Shown here piece by piece: positions 5,383 to 5,470 of a stretch of DNA of 5,470 nucleotides (the first letter of the stretch is position 1; each line of letters begins with the position of its first letter). Both the position numbers and the translations under genes were made by a program. The stretch comes from Burkholderiales bacterium (lineage in GTDB: Bacteria > Pseudomonadota > Gammaproteobacteria > Burkholderiales > Burkholderiaceae_F): assembly GCA_024641225.1 (NCBI GenBank), contig JAHEDN010000220.1, positions 1 through 5,470 of the forward strand. Reading direction: 5' to 3'. The notes below the pieces were generated by a model. It was not told the origin of the DNA, made no database searches, and worked only from the letters and a program-made list of their open reading frames with translations.

Positions 5383-5470
5383 ATGAACTGCCGTCCCGGT
5401 TGCGGCGCCTGCTGCATCGCGCCGTCGATGTCGAGCCCCATTCCCGGAATGCCCGCCGGCAAGCCGGCGG
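5383..5470 (+). CDS. YkgJ/YeiW-type cysteine-cluster protein (N-terminal fragment)
   Basis: An open frame starts at ATG 5383 and runs off the window after 29 complete codons. Its opening, MNCRPGCGACCIAPS, followed by SSPIPGMPAGKPA, closely matches my memory of the N-terminus of E. coli YeiW-type proteins. These are small proteins of the YkgJ/UPF0153 cysteine-cluster (CxxxCxxCC) family, thought to chelate zinc or iron. The visible cysteines are Cys3, Cys7, Cys10 and Cys11. An in-frame TGA at 5365 and the absence of any other in-frame ATG fix this start. An upstream ATG at 5375 is in another frame and stops after three codons. The ribosome site is weak (AAGG at 5368-5371, about 11 bases away). 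The biochemical role of the family is not established. The rest of the gene, including the C-terminal cysteines, lies beyond the window. Confidence 0.88.
   Translation, partial: MNCRPGCGACCIAPSMSSPIPGMPAGKPA

Noticed and set aside
5199..5462. 88-residue N-terminal extension of the ParA frame
   Set aside because: The strong ribosome site and the Walker A loop right after the ATG at 5198 fix the start. The extension has no family character and is antisense to another gene.
5453..5470. Perfect eight-base inverted repeat CCGCCGGC-AA-GCCGGCGG that looks like a terminator stem
   Set aside because: It lies within the first codons of the YkgJ/YeiW-type gene (encoding Pro-Ala-Gly-Lys-Pro-Ala), its loop of two bases is too small, and no T-run is visible.

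Overview
The window looks like part of a GC-rich betaproteobacterial chromosome, probably Burkholderiales or a relative. The evidence is the very high GC content, the GC-rich third codon positions, a Fur of the E. coli/Bordetella type, and the divergent fur / bamE-dapB arrangement familiar from this class. I cannot name a genus from sequence alone. The content is mainly chromosomal housekeeping and envelope genes. I see no insertion sequence, integrase, tRNA, rRNA or CRISPR array.

Layout. Bases 1-158 carry the C-terminus of a GlpQ-type glycerophosphodiester phosphodiesterase (+). It converges on fur (-, 225-680), with a short gap holding a possible UUCG-tetraloop hairpin. A 94-base divergent intergenic region (681-774) separates fur from a tightly packed six-gene + strand run (775-4533): bamE (outer-membrane assembly lipoprotein), dapB (lysine/diaminopimelate synthesis), exbB and exbD (proton-driven energiser of TonB), a BtuF-like periplasmic corrinoid-binding protein, and a three-helix DUF2721 membrane protein. 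Gaps within this run are 7, 4 and 4 bases, followed by overlaps of 14 and 4 bases, so one transcript is very likely. An orphan ParA-type ATPase gene (-, 4578-5198) converges on the run. Its start is set by a strong ribosome binding site, not by the longer open frame that continues upstream. Divergent from it, at the right edge, is the start of a small cysteine-rich YkgJ/YeiW-type protein (+, 5383 to the window end).

How the genes fit together. The operon combines envelope building (BamE, and DapB supplying diaminopimelate for peptidoglycan) with TonB-dependent uptake (ExbB, ExbD and a periplasmic B12-type binding protein). Fur, the iron-responsive repressor, is transcribed away from it. No TonB, TonB receptor, BtuC, BtuD or cobalamin riboswitch is visible, so those partners would have to be encoded elsewhere. 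The least explained items are the DUF2721 protein coupled to the BtuF-like gene, and the lone ParA ATPase with no ParB or cargo gene visible beside it.
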